Part shown: piece by piece, positions 1 through 6,059 of the stretch
How positions within the stretch are numbered: position 1 is the first letter of the stretch
Layout: the number at the start of each line of letters is the position of its first letter
Assembly: GCA_029268325.1 (NCBI GenBank)
Contig: JAJUGC010000069.1
Coordinates: forward strand, 1 to 8,785
DNA length: 8,785 nucleotides
Source: Gammaproteobacteria bacterium
Lineage (GTDB): Bacteria > Pseudomonadota > Gammaproteobacteria > Pseudomonadales > Oleiphilaceae
Direction: 5' to 3'
Notes under the pieces: generated by a model
Databases searched by the model: none
Told to the model about the DNA's origin: nothing
Seen by the model: the letters and a program-made list of their open reading frames with translations, nothing else
Position numbers and translations under genes: made by a program

Positions 1-496
1 CGCAGGCATGCCCTACGTCAACCATCGCTGGTTGGGCGGTATGCTGACCAACTACAAGACCATCCGTCAGTCCATCCGTCGCCTGCGTGAGCTGGAAGCC
101 CAGTCCCAGGACGGTACGTTCGAGAAGCTGACCAAGAAAGAAGCCCTGCTGCGTCGCCGCGAGATGGAAAAACTCGAGCGCAGCATCGGCGGTATCAAGG
201 ACATGGGCGGCCTGCCCGATGCCCTGTTCGTGGTTGGTGTAGACCATGAGCACATCGCGATCCAGGAAGCCAACAAGCTGGGCATTCCGGTGATCGGCGT
301 AGTTGACACCAACAGCAGCCCCGACGGTGTGGATATCGTGATCCCGGGTAACGACGACGCGATCCGCGCTATCCAGATCTACGTGAAGGCGATTGCTGAC
401 GCCTGCGTAGAAGGTGCATCTGCTGCTACTGGTGCCGATGAGTTCGTCGAAGTGGTAGAAGAGCCTGCTGCTGACAGTGAAGAGGCGGCTGGCTAA
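1..496 (+). CDS. rpsB: 30S ribosomal protein S2, 3' part (5' end outside window)
   Basis: Ribosomal protein S2 of the small subunit; in E. coli it joins late in 30S assembly and helps anchor S1. The reading frame is already open at the window edge (first whole codon at base 2), and by comparison with remembered E. coli S2 the window begins at about residue 87. The visible 164 residues carry the family's best conserved stretches: NHRWLGGMLTN, SQDGTFEKLTKKEAL, GGIKDMGGLPDALFV, DHEHIAIQEA, VDTNSSPDGVD and IPGNDDAIRA. The C-terminus is a short acidic tail rich in Glu and Ala, which is variable in this family. The internal ATG at base 8 is Met inside the conserved core and is not the start. The gene is followed by a hairpin and terminator before tsf, the usual partner in the rpsB-tsf operon. 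Identification is certain; full length would be about 250 residues. Confidence 0.97.
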   Translation, partial: AGMPYVNHRWLGGMLTNYKTIRQSIRRLRELEAQSQDGTFEKLTKKEALLRRREMEKLERSIGGIKDMGGLPDALFVVGVDHEHIAIQEANKLGIPVIGVVDTNSSPDGVDIVIPGNDDAIRAIQIYVKAIADACVEGASAATGADEFVEVVEEPAADSEEAAG

Positions 497-528
497 TTTG
501 GCCTCGTCGCGACTAGCGTCTGATGAAT

Positions 529-552
529 GCACCAGCTGAACATCGCTGGTGC
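529..552 (+). other. Perfect 8-bp hairpin just upstream of the rpsB-tsf terminator
   Basis: GCACCAGC (529-536) and GCTGGTGC (545-552) form a perfect 8-bp stem around an 8-base loop. It lies after the rpsB stop codon and only two bases before the A-tract that starts the terminator stem. It has no U-tract of its own. It could stabilise the 3' end of the rpsB message, be an RNase processing point, or affect folding of the following terminator; which of these is not visible from sequence. Confidence 0.55.
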
Positions 553-554
553 TG

Positions 555-580
555 AAAAAGGGGGCTTTGCCCCCCTTTTT
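555..580 (+). terminator. Intrinsic terminator/attenuator between rpsB and tsf
   Basis: GGGGGC (560-565), a TTT loop and GCCCCC (569-574) form a 6-bp GC stem. It is flanked by AAAAA (555-559) and, after one extra C, TTTTT (576-580), so the stem can extend to about 11 bp. This is a textbook rho-independent terminator, and the flanking A and T runs make it usable from either strand. tsf lies only 38 bases beyond with no recognisable promoter between. The likely role is therefore partial termination that leaves some read-through into tsf, as described for the E. coli rpsB-tsf operon, giving more S2 message than EF-Ts message. The structure is seen; the attenuation role is inferred. Confidence 0.85.
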
Positions 581-617
581 GAATAAGCATTCAACACGAT
601 TTGAAGAGGAAAGAGAG

Positions 618-1481
618 ATGGCAGAAATTACCGCATCCATGGTAAAGGAGCTGCGCGACCGTACTGGCCTTGGCATGATGGAGTGTAAGAAAGCTCTGAC
701 CGAAGCTGGCGGTGATATCGAGAAAGCGATTGAAGACCTGCGTAAGTCCTCCGGTCTGAAGGCTGCCAAAAAAGCAGGCCGTACCGCTGCAGAAGGTGTT
801 GTACAGATCAAGGTGGCTGACGATAACAGCTACGCGGTACTGGTTGAAGTGAACTCCGAAACTGACTTCGTAGCTCGTGACGACAACTTCCTGGGCTTTG
901 TGGGTGAAGTTCTGGACCGCGCATTCGCGACCAAAGAGAGCGACGTGGCAAAGCTGATGGAAGGCGAGCTGGAGAGCAAGCGTGAAGCTCTGGTTCAGAA
1001 AATCGGTGAGAACATTGGCGTGCGCCGTATCGCTGTGGTTGAGGCCGGTGTGGTAGACGGTTACGTCCACTCCAATAACCGTATCGCGACCCTGGTTGCC
1101 CTGGACGGCGGCAATGGCGAGCTGGCTCGTGACATCGCCATGCACGTCACCGCGGTTAACCCCCGCGTTGTCCGCGCTGAAGACATGCCCGCGGAAGAAG
1201 TCGAGAAAGAAAAAGACATTATCCGTGCCCAGCCTGACATGGCCGGTAAGCCTGCCGAAATCGTCGAGAAGATGATGGGCGGCCGGATCAACAAGTTCCT
1301 GAAAGAAAATAGCCTGCTGGACCAGCCGTTCGTGAAGAACCCGGAGCAGACTGTTGGTGCCCTGGCCAAGAGCGCTGGTGCAGAAGTGAAGAACTTCGTG
1401 CGCTATGAAGTGGGCGAAGGTATCGAGAAGAAAGAAGTCGACTTCGCTGCTGAAGTTGCTGCTCAGCTGCAACAGAAGTAA
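618..1481 (+). CDS. tsf: Translation elongation factor Ts
   Basis: EF-Ts is the cytoplasmic guanine-nucleotide exchange factor that removes GDP from EF-Tu. The protein is 287 residues (E. coli about 283). The N-terminal UBA-like domain (about 1-55) contains RTGLGMMECKKAL at 15-27. The core follows with NSETDFVAR at 79-87, whose Asp-Phe pair (83-84) matches the E. coli residues that wedge into EF-Tu near the magnesium site. A charged, probably coiled-coil segment lies in the second half, followed by the C-terminal module. The start is ATG 618, preceded by AGAGGA (605-610) at 7 bases spacing. The frame also stays open upstream to a GTG at 549, but those codons run through the terminator and are not credible coding. 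The gene follows rpsB behind an attenuator and ends before a cluster of hairpins, so it is probably the last gene of its operon. Confidence 0.97.
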   Translation: MAEITASMVKELRDRTGLGMMECKKALTEAGGDIEKAIEDLRKSSGLKAAKKAGRTAAEGVVQIKVADDNSYAVLVEVNSETDFVARDDNFLGFVGEVLDRAFATKESDVAKLMEGELESKREALVQKIGENIGVRRIAVVEAGVVDGYVHSNNRIATLVALDGGNGELARDIAMHVTAVNPRVVRAEDMPAEEVEKEKDIIRAQPDMAGKPAEIVEKMMGGRINKFLKENSLLDQPFVKNPEQTVGALAKSAGAEVKNFVRYEVGEGIEKKEVDFAAEVAAQLQQK

Positions 1482-1497
1482 GCGCCTGCGGCCAAGC

Positions 1498-1552
1498 TTC
1501 CGGAGTTCCCTCCCTGTTGGATGAAACTCCGGAATGTTGTTGTATGACAACA
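1498..1552 (+). other. Two adjacent hairpins after the tsf stop codon
   Basis: The first hairpin pairs TTCCGGAGTT (1498-1507) perfectly with AACTCCGGAA (1525-1534) around a 17-base loop. The second pairs TGTTGT (1538-1543) with ACAACA (1547-1552) around the loop ATG. Neither is followed by a run of T, so neither is a standard intrinsic terminator alone. They begin 17 bases after the tsf stop and may protect the 3' end of the message from exonucleases or add to the terminator downstream. Pairing is seen directly; function is inferred. Confidence 0.5.
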
Positions 1553-1581
1553 GAGCTTCGGTTTCCGCTGGGAATTGACTG

Positions 1582-1620
1582 GCACGAATCCGGGCCCCCA
1601 TTAAGGCCCGGATTTTGTGC
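1582..1620 (+). terminator. Probable intrinsic terminator downstream of tsf
   Basis: AATCCGGGCC (1587-1596) pairs perfectly with GGCCCGGATT (1605-1614) around an 8-base loop. The T run is short (TTTT, 1613-1616). The stem can extend outward through a G-U pair and GCAC (1582-1585) with GTGC (1617-1620), giving about 15 bp with one bulged T. The long GC-rich stem with a short U run suggests a moderate terminator closing the rpsB-tsf transcription unit. The short tail leaves room for read-through into pyrH. Confidence 0.6.
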
Positions 1621-1628
1621 ATATGGCC

Positions 1629-1778
1629 GGTCAGCTGGGCAGGGCACTGGTAAAGCGCCCGGCGGTTGGTCGGCCTGATGCTGAACGCTTGTCTGGCCGT
1701 GCAGCCGAACGAACAGTCTGGCCCTATAGCCGGAATAGATTGATTGGCTGGGCAGCTGGGATTGGCAGGACAGCTGGA
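1629..1778 (+). repeat. Three copies of a GGNCAGCTGGR motif in the pyrH upstream region
   Basis: GGTCAGCTGGG (1629-1639), GGGCAGCTGGG (1750-1760) and GGACAGCTGGA (1768-1778) share a 9-base core pattern around the palindrome CAGCTG. The last two are offset by 18 bases, just under two helical turns. A dispersed operator is possible, but the motif is short and the region is rich in G and CTGG words, so chance is also plausible. Confidence 0.3.
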
Positions 1779-1790
1779 ACATAGAGTTGG

Positions 1791-1846
1791 TTTGGCCGCC
1801 CAAGGGGGATGGCCGCTCCTGGCGGTCAAAAGCCATATCGGCCAAA
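1791..1846 (+). promoter_or_regulatory. Nested stem-loop in the pyrH leader
   Basis: TTTGGCCG (1791-1798) and CGGCCAAA (1839-1846) form a perfect 8-bp outer stem. Inside it, bases 1811-1816 pair with 1822-1827 (GGCCGC with GCGGTC, one G-U pair) around the loop TCCTG. The element ends 33 bases before the pyrH start and about 18 bases before its weak ribosome binding site. It could tune pyrH translation or mRNA stability, or bind a protein as DNA. It does not match a riboswitch class I know, so the regulatory role is inference. Confidence 0.4.
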
Positions 1847-1879
1847 GTTAAAAAAGCAGACGGTGAGAGAGACAGGCCC

Positions 1880-2608
1880 GTGACAGTCCATAATCAGCCA
1901 AAGTATAAGCGCGTATTGCTCAAGTTGAGCGGTGAAGCCCTGATGGGGGATGAGGCGTTCGGGATTGACCCGAAAGTCCTGAACCGAATGGCCCTGGAAA
2001 TCGGACAGTTGATCGGGATCGGTGTTCAGGTCGGCCTGGTGATCGGCGGCGGAAACCTGTTCCGGGGAGCTGCGCTGCACGAGGCGGGCATGGACCGGGT
2101 CACCGGTGACCATATGGGCATGTTGGCCACCGTGATGAACAGTTTGGCATTGCGCGATGCGCTGGAACGTTCCAATATTCGTACTCGGGTGATGTCTGCG
2201 ATTCCCATGAGCGGTATCGTCGAGCACTATGACCGGCGCCGGGCGATTCGTGACCTCAAAGATGGTGATGTGGTCATCTTCAGTGCCGGTACTGGTAACC
2301 CATTCTTTACCACCGATTCCGCCGCCTGCTTGCGCGGGATCGAGATTGATGCTGATCTTGTACTGAAAGCAACCAAGGTTGATGGTGTCTATTCTGCGGA
2401 TCCGGTGAAGGACCCGACTGCTGTCAAGTACGATCGTTTGACCTATGACGAAGTTCTGGACAAGAAGCTCGGTGTTATGGATCTGACGGCCATTTGCTTG
2501 TGCCGCGACCACAATATGCCGGTGCGGGTATTCGACATGAACAAGGCGGGTGCCCTCACCAATATCGTCGTAGGAAAAGAAGAAGGCACCTTGATCGAAC
2601 GAGGATAA
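1880..2608 (+). CDS. pyrH: UMP kinase (uridylate kinase)
   Basis: Bacterial hexameric UMP kinase of the amino-acid-kinase fold, converting UMP and ATP to UDP and ADP for all pyrimidine nucleotides; the E. coli enzyme is activated by GTP and inhibited by UTP. The protein has 242 residues (E. coli 241). KLSGEAL (15-21) carries the phosphate-binding Lys15, GGGNLFRG spans 56-63, the GDHMGML segment with Asp77 is at 76-82, GTGNPFFTTD is at 137-146, and RDHNMPVRVF is near the C-terminus. The GTG at 1880 is chosen because it gives the family length and a typical short N-terminus before KRVLLKLSG. A weak purine-rich site, GAGAGAG (1865-1871), sits 8 bases upstream. The frame is open back to TTG 1787, but that lies inside the leader hairpin. 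frr follows after 4 bases, so the two are co-transcribed and probably translationally linked. Confidence 0.97.
   Translation: MTVHNQPKYKRVLLKLSGEALMGDEAFGIDPKVLNRMALEIGQLIGIGVQVGLVIGGGNLFRGAALHEAGMDRVTGDHMGMLATVMNSLALRDALERSNIRTRVMSAIPMSGIVEHYDRRRAIRDLKDGDVVIFSAGTGNPFFTTDSAACLRGIEIDADLVLKATKVDGVYSADPVKDPTAVKYDRLTYDEVLDKKLGVMDLTAICLCRDHNMPVRVFDMNKAGALTNIVVGKEEGTLIERG
2601..2605 (+). promoter_or_regulatory. Ribosome binding site for frr inside the end of pyrH
   Basis: GAGGA at 2601-2605 overlaps the last two sense codons of pyrH and sits 7 bases before the GTG of frr. It settles the frr start and means that ribosomes finishing pyrH cover the frr initiation region. Confidence 0.7.
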
Positions 2609-2612
2609 AGCC

Positions 2613-3170
2613 GTGATAAACGATATCAAGAACGAGAGTGAAAGCCGGATGAAGAAGAGCGTTGAAACTCTTCATACCGCCTTCAGTAAGATTCGGACGG
2701 GCCGTGCCCATCCCAGTATCCTGAGCAACGTGATGGTTCCCTATTATGGGACTGATACGCCCCTGACTCAGGTCGCCAACGTATTTGCGGAAGATGCCCG
2801 TACCCTGGCGATCAGTGCCTGGGAAAAGAGCCTGATTCCAGCCATCGAGAAGGCGATTCTCAAATCCGACCTGGGTTTGAATCCAACCACGTCGGGGGAC
2901 ACGATTCGTGTACCCATGCCGCCCCTGACCGAAGAAACCCGTCGCGATCTGGTCAAGCACGCCCGGGCGGAAGCGGAAACTGCACGGGTGTCCGTGCGCA
3001 ACATTCGCCGCGATGCGAATGGTCACCTCAAAGACCTGCTTAAGGAAAAGGAAATTTCGGAGGATGAAGAGCGTCGGGCAGCGGATGATATCCAGAAGCT
3101 GACAGACAAATACATTGCCGAGATTGACAAGGTTCTGGCGGACAAAGAAGCCGATCTCATGGCGGTCTAA
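2613..3170 (+). CDS. frr: Ribosome recycling factor
   Basis: RRF works with EF-G in the cytoplasm to split the post-termination ribosome and release mRNA and tRNA; it is essential in E. coli. The protein is exactly 185 residues, the same as E. coli. It begins MINDIKNESESRMKK, close to the E. coli N-terminus, which supports the GTG start. SKIRTGRAHPS lies at 25-35 in the three-helix bundle, and the globular hinge domain covers about 31-104. SDLGLNP (85-91) and RVPMPPLTEE (99-108) are conserved. Arg129 and Arg132 in VRNIRRDAN match the E. coli residues that contact 23S rRNA. The C-terminal helix is highly charged (KEKEISEDEERRAADD). It is the second gene of a pyrH-frr pair; a GC-rich hairpin follows its stop before uppS. 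Confidence 0.97.
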   Translation: MINDIKNESESRMKKSVETLHTAFSKIRTGRAHPSILSNVMVPYYGTDTPLTQVANVFAEDARTLAISAWEKSLIPAIEKAILKSDLGLNPTTSGDTIRVPMPPLTEETRRDLVKHARAEAETARVSVRNIRRDANGHLKDLLKEKEISEDEERRAADDIQKLTDKYIAEIDKVLADKEADLMAV

Positions 3171-3188
3171 TCCTCCTTCATGTGTTCT

Positions 3189-3220
3189 CGCCGGGTAGCG
3201 CCGAGGCGTGTTATCCGGCG
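3189..3220 (+). other. GC-rich hairpin between frr and uppS
   Basis: CGCCGGGTA (3189-3197) pairs with TATCCGGCG (3212-3220) as a 9-bp stem with one G-U pair and a 14-base loop that can itself pair CGC with GCG. No T run follows, so it is not a standard terminator. It begins 18 bases after the frr stop and ends 21 bases before the preferred uppS start. It may be a processing or stabilising structure that sets different message levels for frr and the downstream envelope genes. Confidence 0.5.
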
Positions 3221-3241
3221 CATTCCGGAACTCTCTTACCT

Positions 3242-4003
3242 ATGGTTTCATCCCATATACCAATGGTCGCGGGCTCTTGGCCCCGGCATGTCGCCATTAT
3301 CATGGATGGTAACAATCGGTGGGCGCGTCAGCGCGGCCTGCCGGGAATCGCAGGACACAAGGCGGGGGTCGATGCCGTACGCGCCGTGGTGGAAACCTGT
3401 GCCCGTAACAACATTGAAGTGCTGACGCTGTTTGCGTTCAGCAGTGAAAACTGGCGCCGTCCCCCTGATGAAGTCAGTGCCCTGATGCGGCTGTTTCTCA
3501 TCGCCTTGCGGCGTGAGGTACGCAAGCTGCATCGCAACAATATCCGGCTTCGCATCATTGGCGATCGCTCCCGGTTTTCCACGATCCTCCAGGAGCATAT
3601 GGCCCTGGCGGAAGAGTTGACTCGCCATAACACTAAAATGACCTTGGTCGTGGCGGTGAATTACGGTGGACAGTGGGATATTACGCAGGCGACACGCAAA
3701 CTGGCCCAGCGTGTGGCCCAAGGTGAGCTCTCGCCGGATCAGATCACCGAGGAAACCATCCAGGCCGAGATCAGCCTGGGGGATCTGCCATTGCCCGATC
3801 TGTGCATCCGTACGGCCGGAGAACAGCGCATCAGCAACTTTTTGCTGTGGCAATTCGCCTATACGGAGTTCTATTTCACCGATGTATTCTGGCCTGACTT
3901 CAAACACGAGGAAATGAAGAAGGCATTGGAAGCCTACAGTGGCCGCAAGCGCCGCTTTGGGCAGACGGATGAACAACTGGAATCAAAGGTTCAGGGTGCT
4001 TAA
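3242..4003 (+). CDS. uppS: Undecaprenyl (isoprenyl) diphosphate synthase
   Basis: Cis-prenyltransferase that adds isopentenyl diphosphate units to farnesyl diphosphate to make C55 undecaprenyl diphosphate, the lipid carrier for peptidoglycan and surface polysaccharides. From ATG 3242 it has 253 residues, like E. coli. HVAIIMDGNNRWA (16-28) carries the catalytic Asp22 and phosphate-binding Arg26; GHKAG (38-42), FAFSSENWRRP (64-74), and RTAGEQRISNFLLWQ (190-204) with Glu194, Arg196 and Ser198 follow; FYFTDVFWPDF closes the core at 210-220. The start is the least certain in the window: only a weak GGAA lies 11 bases upstream. GTG 3182 in the same frame would add 20 residues, but those codons run through the hairpin and have no ribosome site. 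ATG 3263 would leave only eight residues before the HVAIIMDGN motif, shorter than usual. The gene overlaps cdsA by 8 bases. Confidence 0.95.
   Translation: MVSSHIPMVAGSWPRHVAIIMDGNNRWARQRGLPGIAGHKAGVDAVRAVVETCARNNIEVLTLFAFSSENWRRPPDEVSALMRLFLIALRREVRKLHRNNIRLRIIGDRSRFSTILQEHMALAEELTRHNTKMTLVVAVNYGGQWDITQATRKLAQRVAQGELSPDQITEETIQAEISLGDLPLPDLCIRTAGEQRISNFLLWQFAYTEFYFTDVFWPDFKHEEMKKALEAYSGRKRRFGQTDEQLESKVQGA
3985..3989 (+). promoter_or_regulatory. Ribosome binding site for cdsA inside the end of uppS
   Basis: AAAGG at 3985-3989 lies 6 bases before GTG 3996 and within the last codons of uppS. It supports the GTG as the cdsA start over the in-frame ATG at 3969, which lacks such a site and would add nine residues ahead of the usual LKQRIITAL opening. 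Confidence 0.6.
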
Positions 4004-4820
4004 ACAAAGAATTATAACGGCGCTAATTCTCGCGCCCTTGGCGGTGTGGGGAATTTTTGGGCTGGCCACGCCGGGCTTTGCCTGGTTTATCGGCGCTATT
4101 GTGGTGCTGGCGGCCTGGGAGTGGGCGAACCTGTCGGGCTGGCAGGCCCAATGGCAACGGATTGCCTATGGAGCAGTAGTCGGCGGGTTGCTGGTATTAA
4201 CTTATGGCAGCTCTGAGTTGGTGCTGTTGCCGGCACTGGCTTGGTGGCTGGTGGCTTTTGCCCTGGTCCTGACCTATCCCACAAGCGCCCATTTGTGGCG
4301 CAACCCCTGGGTCAGAGCCCTGATGGGCTTGTTGATCCTGGTTCCGACCTGGAATGGTCTGGTGATTCTGCATCAGGCGGCGCTGGTGGGTCCCCAGGAG
4401 ATCGCCGGTGTTTGGGTCATCCTTTACGTCTTTTGTGTGGTGTGGGTGGCGGATATCGGCGCTTACTTTGCAGGCCGGGCCTGGGGTAAAAAGAAACTGG
4501 CGCCCCGAGTGAGCCCGGGCAAATCCTGGGCGGGGGTCTATGGTGGGCTGGCGGCGGTGGCCGCGTTGGCCTTGGCCGTGGGGCTGTGGCTCGACTGGAG
4601 CGGAGCGCGTCTGGCGGGGCTGGTGGCCCTGACGCTGGTGACGGCACTGGTTTCAGTGGTGGGCGACTTGTGCGAGAGCATGGTGAAACGTTTTCGCGGC
4701 TTGAAAGACAGCAGCCAGTTGCTGCCCGGCCACGGGGGTATTTTGGATCGGGTCGACAGCATCACCGCCGCCGTGCCCGTGTTCACCTTGCTTGCGTTCT
4801 GGCTGGGCTGGCTGGCGTGA
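3996..4820 (+). CDS. cdsA: Phosphatidate cytidylyltransferase (CDP-diacylglycerol synthase)
   Basis: Inner-membrane enzyme that makes CDP-diacylglycerol from phosphatidic acid and CTP, the branch-point precursor of phosphatidylethanolamine, phosphatidylglycerol and cardiolipin. The protein has 274 residues (E. coli 285) and is strongly hydrophobic, with several membrane segments (for example about 8-22, 28-45, 55-70, 78-94, 107-126, 137-156, 184-199 and 205-223). Conserved catalytic-region features are ADIGAY (152-157), KLAPRVSPGKSW (167-178) and the C-terminal CDP-alcohol signature from Ser228 to Asp254, including KDSSQLLPGHGGILDRVD. The GTG start gives the typical MLKQRIITAL opening and overlaps uppS by 8 bases, implying translational coupling. 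dxr begins 18 bases after the stop. The family and function are clear. Confidence 0.96.
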   Translation: MLKQRIITALILAPLAVWGIFGLATPGFAWFIGAIVVLAAWEWANLSGWQAQWQRIAYGAVVGGLLVLTYGSSELVLLPALAWWLVAFALVLTYPTSAHLWRNPWVRALMGLLILVPTWNGLVILHQAALVGPQEIAGVWVILYVFCVVWVADIGAYFAGRAWGKKKLAPRVSPGKSWAGVYGGLAAVAALALAVGLWLDWSGARLAGLVALTLVTALVSVVGDLCESMVKRFRGLKDSSQLLPGHGGILDRVDSITAAVPVFTLLAFWLGWLA

Positions 4821-4838
4821 TCGAATGAGGAAGACAGC

Positions 4839-6059
4839 ATGACGGACAGGCCAAAACAGGTTGTGGTACTGGGCTCTACGGGCTCCATCGGCGTCAGCAC
4901 GCTGGATGTGATTGCCCGTCATCCGGACCGTTACCAGGTGTTTGCCCTGACCGCTCAGCGCAATGGTGAAAGGCTCCTGGAGCAATGCCTGAGATTCCAG
5001 CCCCAATACGCAGTGTTGGTGGATGAAGAAGCGGCCCTGGCCCTGCGCCGGTCTTTGGCGGAGCAAAATTGCCGTACGGAAGTGTTGATGGGGCGGGCGG
5101 CGCTGGTCGAAGTGGCCGCCCATGGCGACGTCGATGCGGTGATGGCGGCAATTGTCGGCGCGGCCGGACTGGAGCCTACATTGGCCGCCGTGCGCGCAGG
5201 CAAGCGGGTGCTGCTTGCCAACAAGGAGGCGCTGGTGATGTCCGGCGAGCTCTTTATGTCCGCGGTGCGTACTTCCGGCGCAGATTTGTTGCCCATCGAC
5301 AGCGAACATAACGCGATCTTTCAATGCCTGCCCCGTGTAACCCTGGGTCAAAAGGAGCCGGGTGATACCCCCAATGGCTTGTTGGGCAAACTGGGCGTGC
5401 GGAGGATCCTGCTAACCGCCTCCGGCGGGCCCTTCCGTGCAACGCCGCTGGAAGAGTTGGATTCGGTGACGCCGGAGCAGGCCTGTCGCCATCCCAACTG
5501 GTCCATGGGCCAAAAAATATCGGTTGATTCCGCCACCATGATGAACAAGGGGCTGGAGCTGATCGAGGCCTGCTGGCTGTTTGATGCCACACCGGATCAA
5601 GTGGATATTCATATCCATCCGGAGAGCGTAATCCACTCGATGGTGGAGTACTGTGACGGCTCTGTGCTGGCACAAATGGGGAATCCGGATATGCGTACCC
5701 CCATCGCTTCCGGGCTGGCCTGGCCGGAGCGGATTGAGTCGGGGGTGGGATTGCTGGATCTGTTTAAGATCGGCGCGCTCCATTTCGAGCGGCCCGATAC
5801 CCGGCGCTTCCCCTGCCTGAGACTGGCGGCGGAAGCTTTTTCCGCAGGTGGCACGGCCGCGGCAGTGCTGAATGCGGCCAATGAAGAGGCCGTCGCAGCC
5901 TTTCTGGACCGGCGTATTCGCTTCACGCGGATCCCTGCTATTATCGAGCAGGCTTTGGTCCATATTCCGGTCAGTGCGGCGGACTCGGTCGATGCGGTTC
6001 TCCAGGCCGACCAGCGTGCGCGGGAATACGCCCGCCAGATCATCCAGGCAGGCCCATAG
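4839..6059 (+). CDS. dxr: 1-deoxy-D-xylulose 5-phosphate reductoisomerase
   Basis: Second enzyme of the MEP pathway (also called ispC), converting DXP to 2-C-methyl-D-erythritol 4-phosphate with NADPH and a divalent metal; it is the target of fosmidomycin. The protein has 406 residues (E. coli 398). The NADPH-binding loop GSTGSIG is at 12-18 and LLANKEALVMSGE at 125-137. Metal ligands Asp154 and Glu156 are in IDSEHNAIFQ, with Glu240 in NKGLE. The substrate loop includes LTASGGPFR at 192-200, Ser231, Asn236 and Lys237. HPESVIHSMVEYCDGS spans 260-275. About five extra residues lie between the metal-binding and ASGG segments (around 165-185) relative to E. coli, which looks like a surface insertion. 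ATG 4839 has a good site, TGAGGA (4826-4831), 7 bases upstream. Its product feeds the same isoprenoid supply that UppS uses. Confidence 0.97.
   Translation: MTDRPKQVVVLGSTGSIGVSTLDVIARHPDRYQVFALTAQRNGERLLEQCLRFQPQYAVLVDEEAALALRRSLAEQNCRTEVLMGRAALVEVAAHGDVDAVMAAIVGAAGLEPTLAAVRAGKRVLLANKEALVMSGELFMSAVRTSGADLLPIDSEHNAIFQCLPRVTLGQKEPGDTPNGLLGKLGVRRILLTASGGPFRATPLEELDSVTPEQACRHPNWSMGQKISVDSATMMNKGLELIEACWLFDATPDQVDIHIHPESVIHSMVEYCDGSVLAQMGNPDMRTPIASGLAWPERIESGVGLLDLFKIGALHFERPDTRRFPCLRLAAEAFSAGGTAAAVLNAANEEAVAAFLDRRIRFTRIPAIIEQALVHIPVSAADSVDAVLQADQRAREYARQIIQAGP

Larger units (their letters stand above)
1482..1879 (+). other. 398-base intergenic region between tsf and pyrH
   Basis: No credible gene is seen here. 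The first 140 bases hold three successive hairpins, the last terminator-like, which probably end the rpsB-tsf transcript. The remaining 260 bases lead to pyrH and contain three copies of a CAGCTGG motif and a nested stem-loop shortly before the pyrH start. If termination is efficient, a pyrH promoter must lie between about 1620 and 1860. I found no convincing -35/-10 pair by eye: TTGTCT at 1689 with a poor -10 is the best of weak options. Minus-strand open frames crossing this region are extensions of the antisense shadow of tsf. Confidence 0.7.

Noticed and set aside
591..1829. Very long open frame (412 codons) on the minus strand across tsf and into the tsf-pyrH gap
   Set aside because: It is antisense to the unmistakable tsf gene, its translation shows no family features, and its length follows from codon bias of tsf on the other strand. 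The same applies to the 1288-1845 minus-strand frame.
3182..3241. Upstream GTG start for uppS adding 20 residues
   Set aside because: No ribosome binding site, codons pass through a hairpin, and the protein would exceed the usual family length; ATG 3242 gives 253 residues.
3812..3826. RTAGE in UppS where E. coli has RTGGE
   Set aside because: The second position of this motif varies among small residues (Gly, Ser, Ala) across the cis-prenyltransferase family, so it is not a sign of altered function.
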